Shown: in pieces, positions 55,626 to 64,000 of the stretch
Numbering within the stretch: position 1 is the first letter of the stretch
How the letters are laid out: each line of letters opens with the position of its first letter
From: Alteromonas sp. a30
GTDB taxonomy: Bacteria; Pseudomonadota; Gammaproteobacteria; Enterobacterales; Alteromonadaceae
DNA length: 64,000 nt
Assembly (NCBI RefSeq): GCF_026788005.1
Contig: NZ_JABEPE010000001.1
Coordinates: forward strand, 434,001-498,000
Direction: 5' to 3'
Translations under genes and position numbers: made by a program
Notes under the pieces: model-generated
The model's input: only the letters and a program-made list of their open reading frames with translations
Told to the model about the DNA's origin: nothing
Databases searched by the model: none

Positions 55626-56222
55626 TTAGGTGTTAATTAATAAGCTCTGACGACGCCCACACACATCAATCACCAGTGGAATACGGGCTTGCTGATCGAC
55701 AAGGGCCACCTGCATTTTCAATGAATACACACCTTGGGCATTAGCCGATAAACGCGGCTGATGAATGTAGGTTGCATTGGGGTTTTCCTCAGTGCCAAGA
55801 GGTCGGTCGTTAACATAGGCCGCTAAAGTGCGATCGATATTGGCTTCAATGACCGGAAACTGAGCCACACCCGAAGCTTCGGTAATCGCTTCTCCTGAGT
55901 CGGAAAACAGTTGAATATTCACCGTTAGTTCATTGCCGGAAAAGGCTTGGCTGACCACGCTTGGATGTGCCACGTTTAACGGTGTATCTAGTGCAATAAA
56001 GCGTGTTTGAATAGCACTTGCAGCAACCGCATTTTTATTGGAAGCTGGCAATAACGACACTCTTGCTCCTAAAGCGCCAGCGGTAAGGGCCACTTTTAAA
56101 TCCACGCCCAACTCGGGCATATGAAAAGGCATATTCGCGCGTAAAAGCTGCAAACGTGTTTGCGTGGCTTCCGCAGCAATGCCGTTTAACAGGGTAGCAA
56201 TCCCAAAATCTGATGCAGGCAT
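55626..56222 (-). CDS. eCIS-cluster hypothetical protein, 198 aa
   Basis: I do not recognise this protein. It is soluble and mostly beta-strand in appearance, with several immunoglobulin-like strand patterns (TRFIALDTPLNVAHPSVV, ELTVNIQLFSDSGE, GVYSLKMQVALVDQ). No signal peptide is present. It lies 12 bases downstream of another unknown gene, within the eCIS operon. A structural adaptor between baseplate and fibres is possible but unproven. Confidence 0.6.
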   Translation of the reverse strand: MPASDFGIATLLNGIAAEATQTRLQLLRANMPFHMPELGVDLKVALTAGALGARVSLLPASNKNAVAASAIQTRFIALDTPLNVAHPSVVSQAFSGNELTVNIQLFSDSGEAITEASGVAQFPVIEANIDRTLAAYVNDRPLGTEENPNATYIHQPRLSANAQGVYSLKMQVALVDQQARIPLVIDVCGRRQSLLINT

Positions 56223-56234
56223 AATGCGTTCCTC

Positions 56235-57287
56235 TTATCCGTTAACATTGTTGTTAGCGGCGTCAATTACCGCCTGAATGCCTGATAGCGTTAGCGCATC
56301 TAAAGATGCCAATGCAATTTGCCCCAGCGCGTTTAAATAGGAAGACATATTGTTATTATCCAAGTCCGTCACACCGGCGCTTGTCAGCAAATCAGCGGTA
56401 ATGGCATTCACAGTACGAAGTTGTAAGAAGCTGATAATTTGTGCTAGGGAATTGGCTTGCTCAACGGCGGTTTGTAGCGCGGCATCATCACTTACGCTGG
56501 TCATTTCAGCTAATCGCGCACGATAATGCGCTAAGTTGCGCTCGACCGCGCCATTCACGCCTGCGGCAAACAGGGCTTCCATCACTAACGGGCGTAAATC
56601 ACGCTTGGCAACATAATCGGCAATCACCGCAAAGGCGTTGGTACGAGTGACTAATTGCTGTAGTGCTGGAATGTGTGGTAATTCGTCTGGGTGCAATTGG
56701 TTAAGCCGCGCTTGATAACGACTTAAATTCTCTGGCAGAGCGTCGCTAATACCGGCTTTGGCTAAGTCATTTAAGCTTACGTTTTGCGCGGTGTGGGCAA
56801 TCAACTGCGCCTTAATGCCATCGAAGGCTTGCTCGGTCACATCTTCCAGCATTTGTGCCACGCGCTTTTCGAACAACCCCGGCGCATTGGTTGGCACTAA
56901 CGTTGCGCGAATTTCGCTGGCAGCATCAGGAGTGAAATGCCCAGAAAGGAAATTACGCTCGTTCAACAACTGACTGTATATCTGCACGCCTTGGTTATTG
57001 TGCGCTAATTGCAGCGCCATTTTTAGGTTCACTTGGGTTTCGCCCAACTGATAAAACTCCGGTACAAACCCCAATTCCAGAAGGGAATATTTGTGGCGAC
57101 CAAACAATACCTGATCCGAGGGCTCAGCTCCCGCCATACGCTGAGCAATGCTAAGCGATTCTTGATTTAGCTTTTCCTGCGTTTTTAAAATGCTGCCTGT
57201 AACGGCTTCTAGCACCGAGTTAAGCGGCGCTTGAGAGAGCTGCGCAGCCAGTTGATTGGGCGCATTGGTGTAGTTAAAAGTTCCCAT
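56235..57287 (-). CDS. eCIS-cluster hypothetical protein, 350 aa, helical
   Basis: An unrecognised 350-residue protein that is alpha-helical in appearance. It has three or four loosely repeated segments of about 60-80 residues, each with a 'DL or TA-LL-AGI/GV-N' element (LNDLAKAGISDALPENLSRYQARL, LVMEALFAAGVNGAVERNLAHYRARL, ITADLLTSAGVTDLDNNNMSSYLNAL). These internal repeats suggest duplication of a helical module. It lies 113 bases after the tape-measure gene. A structural or cargo role is possible; I cannot choose between them. Confidence 0.6.
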   Translation of the reverse strand: MGTFNYTNAPNQLAAQLSQAPLNSVLEAVTGSILKTQEKLNQESLSIAQRMAGAEPSDQVLFGRHKYSLLELGFVPEFYQLGETQVNLKMALQLAHNNQGVQIYSQLLNERNFLSGHFTPDAASEIRATLVPTNAPGLFEKRVAQMLEDVTEQAFDGIKAQLIAHTAQNVSLNDLAKAGISDALPENLSRYQARLNQLHPDELPHIPALQQLVTRTNAFAVIADYVAKRDLRPLVMEALFAAGVNGAVERNLAHYRARLAEMTSVSDDAALQTAVEQANSLAQIISFLQLRTVNAITADLLTSAGVTDLDNNNMSSYLNALGQIALASLDALTLSGIQAVIDAANNNVNG

Positions 57288-57400
57288 ACAATCTCCAGAA
57301 TAGTGATTAACGTACTAAATGCCCGTTGCACAATGTCGGTTGCTATTAAAGCCATAAGACACAATGAGTTAGCGCGATCTAATACAGGTAAGCGTTGGTT

Positions 57401-59305
57401 TTATTCGCCCCACTCCACATCAATGGCAATGGGCATAAAAGGCAGTAAATAAGAAGTAAAGGATTGAATATGTGCTTGCAGCAAAATATCGCGCCCTTCC
57501 GGTTGCACGCGCAACAGCCATGTGCCACCGCGTTCACCAAATAATCCGGGACGCTGTAGTAGCGCTTCGCGAACCGCTTGCGCGGAGGCAAACGCTAGCG
57601 TGTCGAAGCCGCTAACAAAGCGCATTAACCACGCGTCAGCGGCATGTTTTTCTTGCTCGCTAAGTAAACAGTCGCCCCAAATGTTATTGGCAGGATGCAA
57701 CCCCACCAGCACTTTCAACAAAGGCACTTGCGGTTCGCAGATTGTGGGACCTAAAAGTGCGGTATCGTCCGGCTCGCCAAGCACTAAATAATTGAGCCAA
57801 TACAGGGCTTTTTGCTGCAAGGCGTGAGATTTGAACCAGCCGCTATCTTGTTCCAGCCAGCCTAATTCGCTAAAACACGCTTGTAGATGCGGAATAAACA
57901 AGCTCAAACCGGCATTATGAATAGGCACTAAATCCAGCGGTGCGTTACCCTCTATCCATTGCGGCCCAAGCATAAAGGCCGGGTGCTGCATAGGCGATAC
58001 TGCGCTATCGACATTAGCCGACACCGGGTTTTCAAACGCCTTGCTCAAGAGCCACTCCAAACCACGTTGCCATTGTTCTTGACTTAAAAACGCGTTACTC
58101 ACCGATACGGTTTTAGGCGCATTTTCAAGCAGTGCTAACCAGTGAGAAAAGTGTGGCAGCCCTGACCATGCTTGCAGCAAAATTGGCAAGGCTTGCATGA
58201 TGCTTTTGCCTGCCATTTCGTTGCTAAAAATGGCGTGCCATGCCACTTGTGCAAGCGGGTCGAAAGACATCAACACCGGCGCTTGTTGCTGACGTAATGC
58301 ATCTTGTGATTGCTTAAACAAAGCCAACAAAAAGGCCGCTAGCGATTGATTGTGTAATGATTCCGGCCAGTGTTCCAACAACGCCAACTTTTGCGAAAAC
58401 GACGCGTGCGACACCCAACGCTCACGTAGCGCAGCATGCTGGTTAAAACACTCAATTAGCGCCTGAGCGTCTTGGGGATTATCCACATTTAACTCATCAA
58501 CAAGGTTAAAATCGGCATCCTTAAACCACCACGGCAACACACCGTGTCGTAAAAAGAACAACAAGGCGTGTTCGTTGTCCTGAGACTCATTCGCTGCGGC
58601 TTGGTTTTCTATGTCATCAAGTCCAGCATCTTGCTCACCACGAAAGGCATACTGCTCATCCAACGGGTTGATTTCGATAAATCCATCGTCTAACTCTTCG
58701 GCAAACTCATCAGCAAAATACTCAGCGGCGGCTTCTAAATCGGTTTCATCAAAATGATCGGCAAAATCGCCATTCGTATCGCCAAGGTTTTTACCGAAGT
58801 CATTTCCACGATGAGCATTTGACTCGCCCTCCCCAAAAGTGCGATGAAACTCAGCCACTTCTTTGAAAAAGTCTTGATATTCCGTGGGTAATTCATCCCA
58901 ATCAGGCCCTCGAAAACCATGAAACGCGCTTGATTGAGCAGTTGAATTAGCGGTTGAGTTAGCCGCATTATTCGCAGTATTCGAAGGCGTGTTCGCGGCA
59001 TTGAGCGGCAACACCTTGGCTTTGTTGTCTTGAATTTGCCGTTTAATACTGGATTGCAGTAATTGGGGCAAATCCCGAACCACGTTTTGTTCATCAATGC
59101 TGTGACGGAACTCACCCAAATCAATTTCCAAGCGGTCGATGCGAATAAGCTCGTTACTTGAAGAAAGCCGCGTTAAGGCTTTGTCTAAAGCCGGTTTTAA
59201 CGAACTCCTAAAATAACGGCTAACCGCATCTTGCTGACGTTTCGCATTGCTTTCATCCTCACTAGAAAACGCAAAAACCACGCGGTTAATCAGGTGCTTA
59301 GCCAT
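57401..59305 (-). CDS. Contractile injection system tape-measure protein (Afp14-like)
   Basis: A 634-residue protein. The N-terminus (AKHLINRVVFAFSSEDESNAKRQQDAVSRYFRSSLKPALDKALTRL, then IRIDRLEIDLGEF) has the pattern of the CIS tape-measure family (CIS_TMP/Afp14), with the xxIDRLEIDLG signature. An Asn/Ala-rich then acidic low-complexity region follows (about 95-240), then a helical C-terminal part. It would set tube length. This is the strongest single marker that the region is eCIS rather than an ordinary prophage tail. It lies 13 bases after the Afp12-like gene. Confidence 0.88.
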   Translation of the reverse strand: MAKHLINRVVFAFSSEDESNAKRQQDAVSRYFRSSLKPALDKALTRLSSSNELIRIDRLEIDLGEFRHSIDEQNVVRDLPQLLQSSIKRQIQDNKAKVLPLNAANTPSNTANNAANSTANSTAQSSAFHGFRGPDWDELPTEYQDFFKEVAEFHRTFGEGESNAHRGNDFGKNLGDTNGDFADHFDETDLEAAAEYFADEFAEELDDGFIEINPLDEQYAFRGEQDAGLDDIENQAAANESQDNEHALLFFLRHGVLPWWFKDADFNLVDELNVDNPQDAQALIECFNQHAALRERWVSHASFSQKLALLEHWPESLHNQSLAAFLLALFKQSQDALRQQQAPVLMSFDPLAQVAWHAIFSNEMAGKSIMQALPILLQAWSGLPHFSHWLALLENAPKTVSVSNAFLSQEQWQRGLEWLLSKAFENPVSANVDSAVSPMQHPAFMLGPQWIEGNAPLDLVPIHNAGLSLFIPHLQACFSELGWLEQDSGWFKSHALQQKALYWLNYLVLGEPDDTALLGPTICEPQVPLLKVLVGLHPANNIWGDCLLSEQEKHAADAWLMRFVSGFDTLAFASAQAVREALLQRPGLFGERGGTWLLRVQPEGRDILLQAHIQSFTSYLLPFMPIAIDVEWGE

Positions 59306-59318
59306 ACTGCCTCCTGCG

Positions 59319-61901
59319 CTACACTAAATGAGCAAGCAGAGGGTTGGCAGCAGCATCTACCTTTGCATTCAAGCTGTTTTCATTAGCCTCATTTTCGCTC
59401 GATTCATTTTCGCCAGCTTGGCTCACATCATTGGTTAGCATCGCTTGATAAGCGCTTCGCCATGTATCGTAAAGCCCTTTAAATGTTGGCCATTGCTCAT
59501 CCGATAGCCAATGAATATGCGGGGCAATGTGGGCTGGAAGTTCTTGACGAATTTGATTTAACAACACCTGACGAAAACCCGTCTGCGCTAAACGCCCAAC
59601 GTCTTTGTTGATCACTACATCCACTTGCATGGCATAAGGATTGGTGTAGTGCAAACCACGCACCCAACGCGCATCGAACACAAAACGAATTTGCCTGTTT
59701 TCTGGGTTAAGCTTTAAATCCAATGCCAGTTCAAGGGTGTGTTTATCCATCACTCGAACCGCGTAAGCACCCGTGTATTGTTCATCTAAAGTGTTGGCAA
59801 AGTTCGCATCTGGGGAAGCGCCTTCAAGCGCTTCTACATTGCCTTTGGCATCGGCAACACCCGCAAACGCCGCGCCAAACACGCTAATCACATCACCTTC
59901 TTGCAACCCATGTTCGGGCGCTTGCAAAATGGTGTAATAGTTACCGTCTTTTCGAAGCTCAGCACGCAATGTTGCGTGACGCTGAATGCTGGGCAAATCG
60001 GCTGTTGTTTTTGGGTACAACAAGGCGCGCTCAACCATTACAAAGGCGTTTTGCTCATCGGTAGTTAAGCCACAGAACGCATGAATACGGCGCTCAGCAC
60101 CCGACACGGTTTTGGGGTTATGGTTTTGCTGCGGGTTTTGCGGCTGGTCTTGCTGCTGATTTTGCAAAGGTGCGGCATAGTCCGCGCCCAAAAAGCGAGT
60201 TTGCCCAAGCTCGGCTAATTGCGCCAAACAGGCTTGCTTACTTTGCAAATACTGCAAGAAGCCGTCGGTGCCAAAGCTAAAGCCTAACGAAGAATGATCG
60301 TTAAAGGCTTCGCCCAAACGCGAGAATAAATGATCTAATAAACGGTTTTCGCGCTGTGCATGTTGTTCGTGTGGCAGCGTGGTCAGTTCGCTTTCTACCA
60401 ACCTTTTAATTTGCGACCAATAATCGTCAAGGGTAAGCACATCCATATCGGTCGCGCTAAATTCCCCTTCTTGATAAGTGCGCAACGGACGTTGTTTGCT
60501 GTTAAGCAGCTCGCCCATATTGGCTAATTGTTGATGATAGTTGGCAATAATTTGGTCGAATAACAACAAATAACCTTGCAACTGCTTCACTTGCGCAAGA
60601 CGTGCGGGGCCAACGGAATCCGGCAATTGGTTATCAGCAAGGCCGTAAACCACAGGGAAATCCTGTTGCAATGAACGGTAGCTTAAATCCGTTGCAGTGC
60701 CTTTTGGCAAAGTAACATCGCGCCATTCAACGCTTTGTTTTAACGCTCGCTGACGTTCTGCTTTTTCCTGCAATTTTGTGCTGAGCACCTGCGAGTCGAC
60801 TTCGCACAACACATTTTGCTTGAAGCAATCAATAAAGCCTTCAACCTTGATGTTTTCTGAACTTGCATCATCACCGTCGTCAACTACCGTCAGAATTGGC
60901 TCTAATCGTGGCACGCGCCCACTGGAAATAGGCAGTACCCATTGTCGCCAATCGTCATCTCTAGGGTTGGCAAAATTCGATAGCAACAAACTATGCACCA
61001 CTTCCACTTGCTCAAAATCCAAAATGATGCGAATCAAATCCGACACCCGAATTTCTTCACGAATAGCAATATTGTTCAGTGAGGACTCTGAGTAAAAGCC
61101 ATTTTCTAGCTTCGGCCCTTGGTAAATCTCGTTACTCGATAACCCTTGCGCCAACAAATCCGCTTTGTTCTGGGCTCTGAGCGGCGGGTTGATGTAGTGA
61201 GAAATGGCTTCGTGGATGTCAATTAAGGTTTGTTCCACATCGGCGCTGGCTTTTAAGCTAATGCCGCCTTTAATTTTAACGAATTCGGGCTCTAACAGAA
61301 TCACTTCTTGCCATTGTTCACTCAAATTACGTTGTTGCTTTAACTGCGCTAACAAGGCTTGTGACAACTCAAACCGTTCACCCGAATCCAGTTGATGATT
61401 CGGCACTAATTCCACCAGCGCACGATAGCGCCCAGACAAGGTAATTTCGTGTTCGCCTTGCAGCTCATCGAAGGTGAAATCTTGGGTTGCCGCGTTCCAA
61501 TAAAGCGGATTCTCGTTAGCAATGACTGGCTCCACCTGCACATTTGCCACCAACGGATGGTCTAGCAAAATACGGCGTCGATCGTTAATGCTAACGGGCG
61601 CGGTCGTAAGTGCTTCGTCGGCAGTAAAAAACTGGTTCGGCACGGTTTGCGCTGCGGGAAAGGCTAAATCTGGTAGCGGCTCAACTATATTACCGCGACT
61701 TTGCAGTAAATCCGCCAGCGGCAAATTTAGCTTGTTGCCTAAGCGCAAGAACTGGGCGATACACTGTTCTAAAATGGTGACGCCGGGGTCGGATGTGCTG
61801 TGGTCTGTCCATGTTGTTGATGCCAGTTGCTCAGCATCTTGCAGAGCCGTCGCTTTTAAGGCATCGAATTCGAGCGGGATTGATGCGTAGGTATCTGACA
61901 C
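59319..61901 (-). CDS. eCIS baseplate protein (Afp12-like)
   Basis: An 860-residue protein. It opens IPLEFDALKATALQDAEQLASTTWTDHSTSDPGVTILEQ, the DPGxTLLE-type motif of large wedge/baseplate J-like proteins found in eCIS and T4-like particles. A Gln/Asn-rich linker lies near 595-615. The C-terminal 40 residues are rich in Glu, Asn and Ala. The neighbours Afp11-like and Afp14-like support the Afp12 assignment. It begins 10 bases after the collar-fibre gene. Confidence 0.85.
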   Translation of the reverse strand: MSDTYASIPLEFDALKATALQDAEQLASTTWTDHSTSDPGVTILEQCIAQFLRLGNKLNLPLADLLQSRGNIVEPLPDLAFPAAQTVPNQFFTADEALTTAPVSINDRRRILLDHPLVANVQVEPVIANENPLYWNAATQDFTFDELQGEHEITLSGRYRALVELVPNHQLDSGERFELSQALLAQLKQQRNLSEQWQEVILLEPEFVKIKGGISLKASADVEQTLIDIHEAISHYINPPLRAQNKADLLAQGLSSNEIYQGPKLENGFYSESSLNNIAIREEIRVSDLIRIILDFEQVEVVHSLLLSNFANPRDDDWRQWVLPISSGRVPRLEPILTVVDDGDDASSENIKVEGFIDCFKQNVLCEVDSQVLSTKLQEKAERQRALKQSVEWRDVTLPKGTATDLSYRSLQQDFPVVYGLADNQLPDSVGPARLAQVKQLQGYLLLFDQIIANYHQQLANMGELLNSKQRPLRTYQEGEFSATDMDVLTLDDYWSQIKRLVESELTTLPHEQHAQRENRLLDHLFSRLGEAFNDHSSLGFSFGTDGFLQYLQSKQACLAQLAELGQTRFLGADYAAPLQNQQQDQPQNPQQNHNPKTVSGAERRIHAFCGLTTDEQNAFVMVERALLYPKTTADLPSIQRHATLRAELRKDGNYYTILQAPEHGLQEGDVISVFGAAFAGVADAKGNVEALEGASPDANFANTLDEQYTGAYAVRVMDKHTLELALDLKLNPENRQIRFVFDARWVRGLHYTNPYAMQVDVVINKDVGRLAQTGFRQVLLNQIRQELPAHIAPHIHWLSDEQWPTFKGLYDTWRSAYQAMLTNDVSQAGENESSENEANENSLNAKVDAAANPLLAHLV

Positions 61902-61911
61902 AATGATTCTC

Positions 61912-63417
61912 CTAACCGGTAAGCTTCATGATGAAATACAAGGCACAGAATGGAGGCATAATATCCAGTGCTTCACCGCCCCCTGTTGCATCCATAGTGA
62001 TATCGGTCTTGGCTTCATCTAAACTAACATTTGAACTACTGCTATCCAGCGTGATACCCGTTGTTGCCCGACTCGTGTCTTTATCACCATCATGGGTAGC
62101 CTGTGTTCTATCGTCTGCATCATCCCCGTCGTTATTTCTGTGACCGCGATATACATGCGAGTGACCGGGGTCATTAATGTTATGATTATGGCCGGGGTCG
62201 TTAACGCCGTGATTATGCGCCGCTTCATTTAGGGTATGTTTATGGCTTGGCATGTTAGCGACCGAAATCACTTTGGTTTCGCTACCTGATTTTTGCAACA
62301 AGCTTCTTTCCGTTAGCCCACTGCCTTGGCCTGCACCAATAATGAAGCGACTACGTAAATCCGGTGTCCCGTTTTCACCATCGCATAACGCCCAACCATT
62401 AGGCACCTCGGTGCCCGACCACATGATAATTGCGCCCCTTGGCATAATTTGGTGGATCGCCCGTTCTGTTAATAACTTACCCGCATCTAACCCATCACCA
62501 AGATCATTGGAAATGGTATTCACCGTTTGACTCGCGCCAAGCTGTAGGCTGGTAGATATTTGCGCCGTGGCACCAACCTGTAAATGCTCATACACATTCA
62601 CCGAATCGTTAATTTGCAGGGCGTCGCCATCGCCAGAATTCAAAAGGCCGGGAATCGATACCTGATCACCGTTGGTATCGCCCAATTGAATTGTGCCGCC
62701 ATTGGCTTGAGCAACCGACTTAATATCAATTTCCTGATTAACCGTCAGCTTGCCTTTAATTTCCACGTCACTATCCACCACTAAAGCATCGTGCAAGTAC
62801 ATAGGGCAATGCATATCCACTTGTGGCGACGTGCTGGTGGTCAACGCATTAAAGCTAATGCCTCCAAAGCGGTTAATGTGCATAAACGACTGGTCACTGG
62901 TTTCGTTTACAATGCGCGTGTCACCGTTAACGTAAAAGTTCGCCCCCTCGATTTCGCTTTCCACTTGCGAACGCACGTAAATGTTACCGGCGTTGGTAAT
63001 GCGTGTTGGGGTATCATCGTTGGCAAAGTCTTCAACGTACAAGGCATCGCCCGCATCGTCGCTTTGGTTAATGTGTAATTTAGCTTTGGGTTTGCTCATG
63101 CCTAAACCGATGTTACCCGAGCCATCTTCCATGAAGAAATGCGTGTTACCAGAAGGGTCGGCAATGGTGTAACCGGAGTCGTTGTCGGAGAGCAAACTCA
63201 TACGCCAATGATGGTTATCATCATTGTAGAAATCCAAAATATTTAATCCTGCCCCGTTACCTTTAATACGCACAGGCAAGTAAGGTTCTAACGGTTTGCT
63301 AATGCCGTCATCTAAGGCATTAAAACCGGAATCAAATACATCGGCGTAATCTTGCGCGGTGGGTTGTGCGCCGGTACGAAATTTCTGTTTTAACTCGCGA
63401 CGATTCTTTGCTGTCAT
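61912..63417 (-). CDS. Phage tail collar-domain fibre protein with HxH motifs
   Basis: A 501-residue fibre. The N-terminus (MTAKNRRELKQKFRTGAQPTAQDYADVFDS) is of the type found on eCIS and phage structural proteins, and an intermediate beta-structured shaft follows. A tail-collar domain (PRGAIIMWSGTEVPNGWALCDGENGTPDLRSRFIIGAG) starts at about residue 325. The region after it is rich in HKH, HNH, HNH and HSH triplets separated by NDPG-type turns. In T4 long tail fibre gp37, HxH motifs bind iron in a needle. The gene sits between the Afp11-like and Afp12-like genes. Confidence 0.88.
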   Translation of the reverse strand: MTAKNRRELKQKFRTGAQPTAQDYADVFDSGFNALDDGISKPLEPYLPVRIKGNGAGLNILDFYNDDNHHWRMSLLSDNDSGYTIADPSGNTHFFMEDGSGNIGLGMSKPKAKLHINQSDDAGDALYVEDFANDDTPTRITNAGNIYVRSQVESEIEGANFYVNGDTRIVNETSDQSFMHINRFGGISFNALTTSTSPQVDMHCPMYLHDALVVDSDVEIKGKLTVNQEIDIKSVAQANGGTIQLGDTNGDQVSIPGLLNSGDGDALQINDSVNVYEHLQVGATAQISTSLQLGASQTVNTISNDLGDGLDAGKLLTERAIHQIMPRGAIIMWSGTEVPNGWALCDGENGTPDLRSRFIIGAGQGSGLTERSLLQKSGSETKVISVANMPSHKHTLNEAAHNHGVNDPGHNHNINDPGHSHVYRGHRNNDGDDADDRTQATHDGDKDTSRATTGITLDSSSSNVSLDEAKTDITMDATGGGEALDIMPPFCALYFIMKLTG

Positions 63418-63503
63418 AGCGTTACCTTATTCTTTATTTGAACGAAAAAATGGGGGACCAAAATTGGTTTAATGTAGATATGAATTTGTTTGCTTAACGT
63501 GAG

Positions 63504-64000
63504 TTACTGCACGATGTTGTCCAGTTCAACCACCATGTAGCCAACACCTTGATAATCTTCTGGGTCGAAGTGTTCGCTAGCGATAACATCAACACGGTGA
63601 AAATCGCTGGACACCAGCATGGCGTCTGGGCGATCAACCCGCACCGAACCGCCTAACACCGGCTCCCACACTTGCCTTTCTTCATCAGTACCCGCATTCA
63701 GGGTGACGCGCTTAAAGCAGGTCAAGTTCGCCACGTAATCTACGTATTCTTGGCGTTCAAGATGGTCAATTACTTCCGAGAAATAGAAGCGATTACCCAT
63801 TTGAATAGGCTCGGCTTGTGCATCCACCCAAGGCGTTAACAAGGCTTTAATCGCCTCCACCACATGAGTTTGATAAATACCCGGCCCAAAACCTTGGTTA
63901 AAGCGCACCGCTACGCGGAAACGAATTTCTTCGTGTACCGGATTAATCACATTCAGTTGCACTTGCGGCGGCGCAACGCGGCTTAACTCGGTTTGAATTT
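63504..64000 (-). CDS. eCIS baseplate protein (Afp11/gpJ-like), C-terminal part, cut by window end
   Basis: The reading frame stays open to base 64000, so the GTG at 63962 is not the start and the N-terminal part lies beyond the window. The visible 164 residues contain VQLNVINPVHEEIRFRVAVRFNQG, then LLTPW, GNRFYFSEVIDHLERQEYVDYVANL. This resembles the C-terminal domain of Afp11-type gpJ baseplate proteins. The order Afp11, Afp12, Afp14 on the same strand matches known eCIS operons. Confidence 0.82.
   Translation of the reverse strand, partial: IQTELSRVAPPQVQLNVINPVHEEIRFRVAVRFNQGFGPGIYQTHVVEAIKALLTPWVDAQAEPIQMGNRFYFSEVIDHLERQEYVDYVANLTCFKRVTLNAGTDEERQVWEPVLGGSVRVDRPDAMLVSSDFHRVDVIASEHFDPEDYQGVGYMVVELDNIVQ

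Noticed and set aside
50108..64000. Ordinary prophage
   Set aside because: No integrase, capsid, portal, terminase, lysis or replication gene is seen, and the tape-measure protein is of the CIS type. Sequence right of the window is needed to close this fully.

Overview
The window looks like chromosome of a marine, Alteromonadales- or Cellvibrionales-type gammaproteobacterium. The signs are a MerR/LiuR-led leucine and isovalerate cluster, a LolCDE lipoprotein exporter with separate LolC and LolE, LPS inner-core genes with KdkA, a TonB-dependent receptor, an H-NOX/kinase pair, MASE3-type chemoreception and many c-di-GMP proteins. The base composition is moderately AT-rich. I saw no rRNA, tRNA, insertion sequence, transposase, integrase or CRISPR array. 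The assignment to a group is inference from gene content only.

Layout. 1-9.4 kb: an unknown gene, a periplasmic ABC-type binding protein, a sensor kinase, a TonB-dependent receptor and two small citrate-synthase-like proteins, all forward. They face an acetolactate-synthase-like TPP enzyme across a bidirectional terminator. 9.4-12 kb: a large REC-REC-PAS-GGDEF-EAL protein. 12.2-18.2 kb: a reverse valine-catabolic operon (mmsA, acyl-CoA dehydrogenase, 3-hydroxyisobutyryl-CoA hydrolase, mmsB, SDR) ending in gmhB. 18.5-22.5 kb: H-NOX sensor, its histidine kinase and a MASE3 chemoreceptor. 22.8-24.8 kb: kdkA and a divergent heptosyltransferase. 25-28 kb: a secreted M35-type metalloprotease, a propeptide-like companion protein and a beta-lactamase-fold hydrolase. 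28-37 kb: a thiolase divergent from liuR-liuA-liuB-liuC-liuD-liuE. Together with the mms operon this covers breakdown of leucine and valine to acetyl-CoA, acetoacetate and propionyl-CoA. Similar TTTACGT/AACGT palindromes lie before both clusters. A 610-base non-coding stretch between liuA and liuB carries a 13/26-bp tandem repeat.

37-50 kb: a CofD/YvcK-like protein, an outer-membrane beta-barrel protein, a diguanylate cyclase, a divergent CI-like/Cro-like regulator pair, a LysR regulator, small unknown proteins, lolCDE, a lipoprotein, a lysoplasmalogenase-like protein, a PaiB-like protein and a GNAT acetyltransferase.

50-64 kb: the most notable region. It is the distal part of a reverse-strand operon for an extracellular contractile injection system (eCIS, phage-tail-like; Afp/PVC type). 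In transcription order it holds the C-terminal part of an Afp11/gpJ-like baseplate protein (cut by the window end), a collar-domain fibre with histidine-rich HxH motifs, an Afp12-like baseplate protein and a CIS tape-measure protein. Two unrecognised proteins follow, then a double-LamG/PASTA protein, a 980-residue fibre built from hexapeptide-periodic repeats, and a small fibre-associated protein. Sheath, tube, spike and AAA+ ATPase genes are not in the window and would be expected to the right of base 64000.
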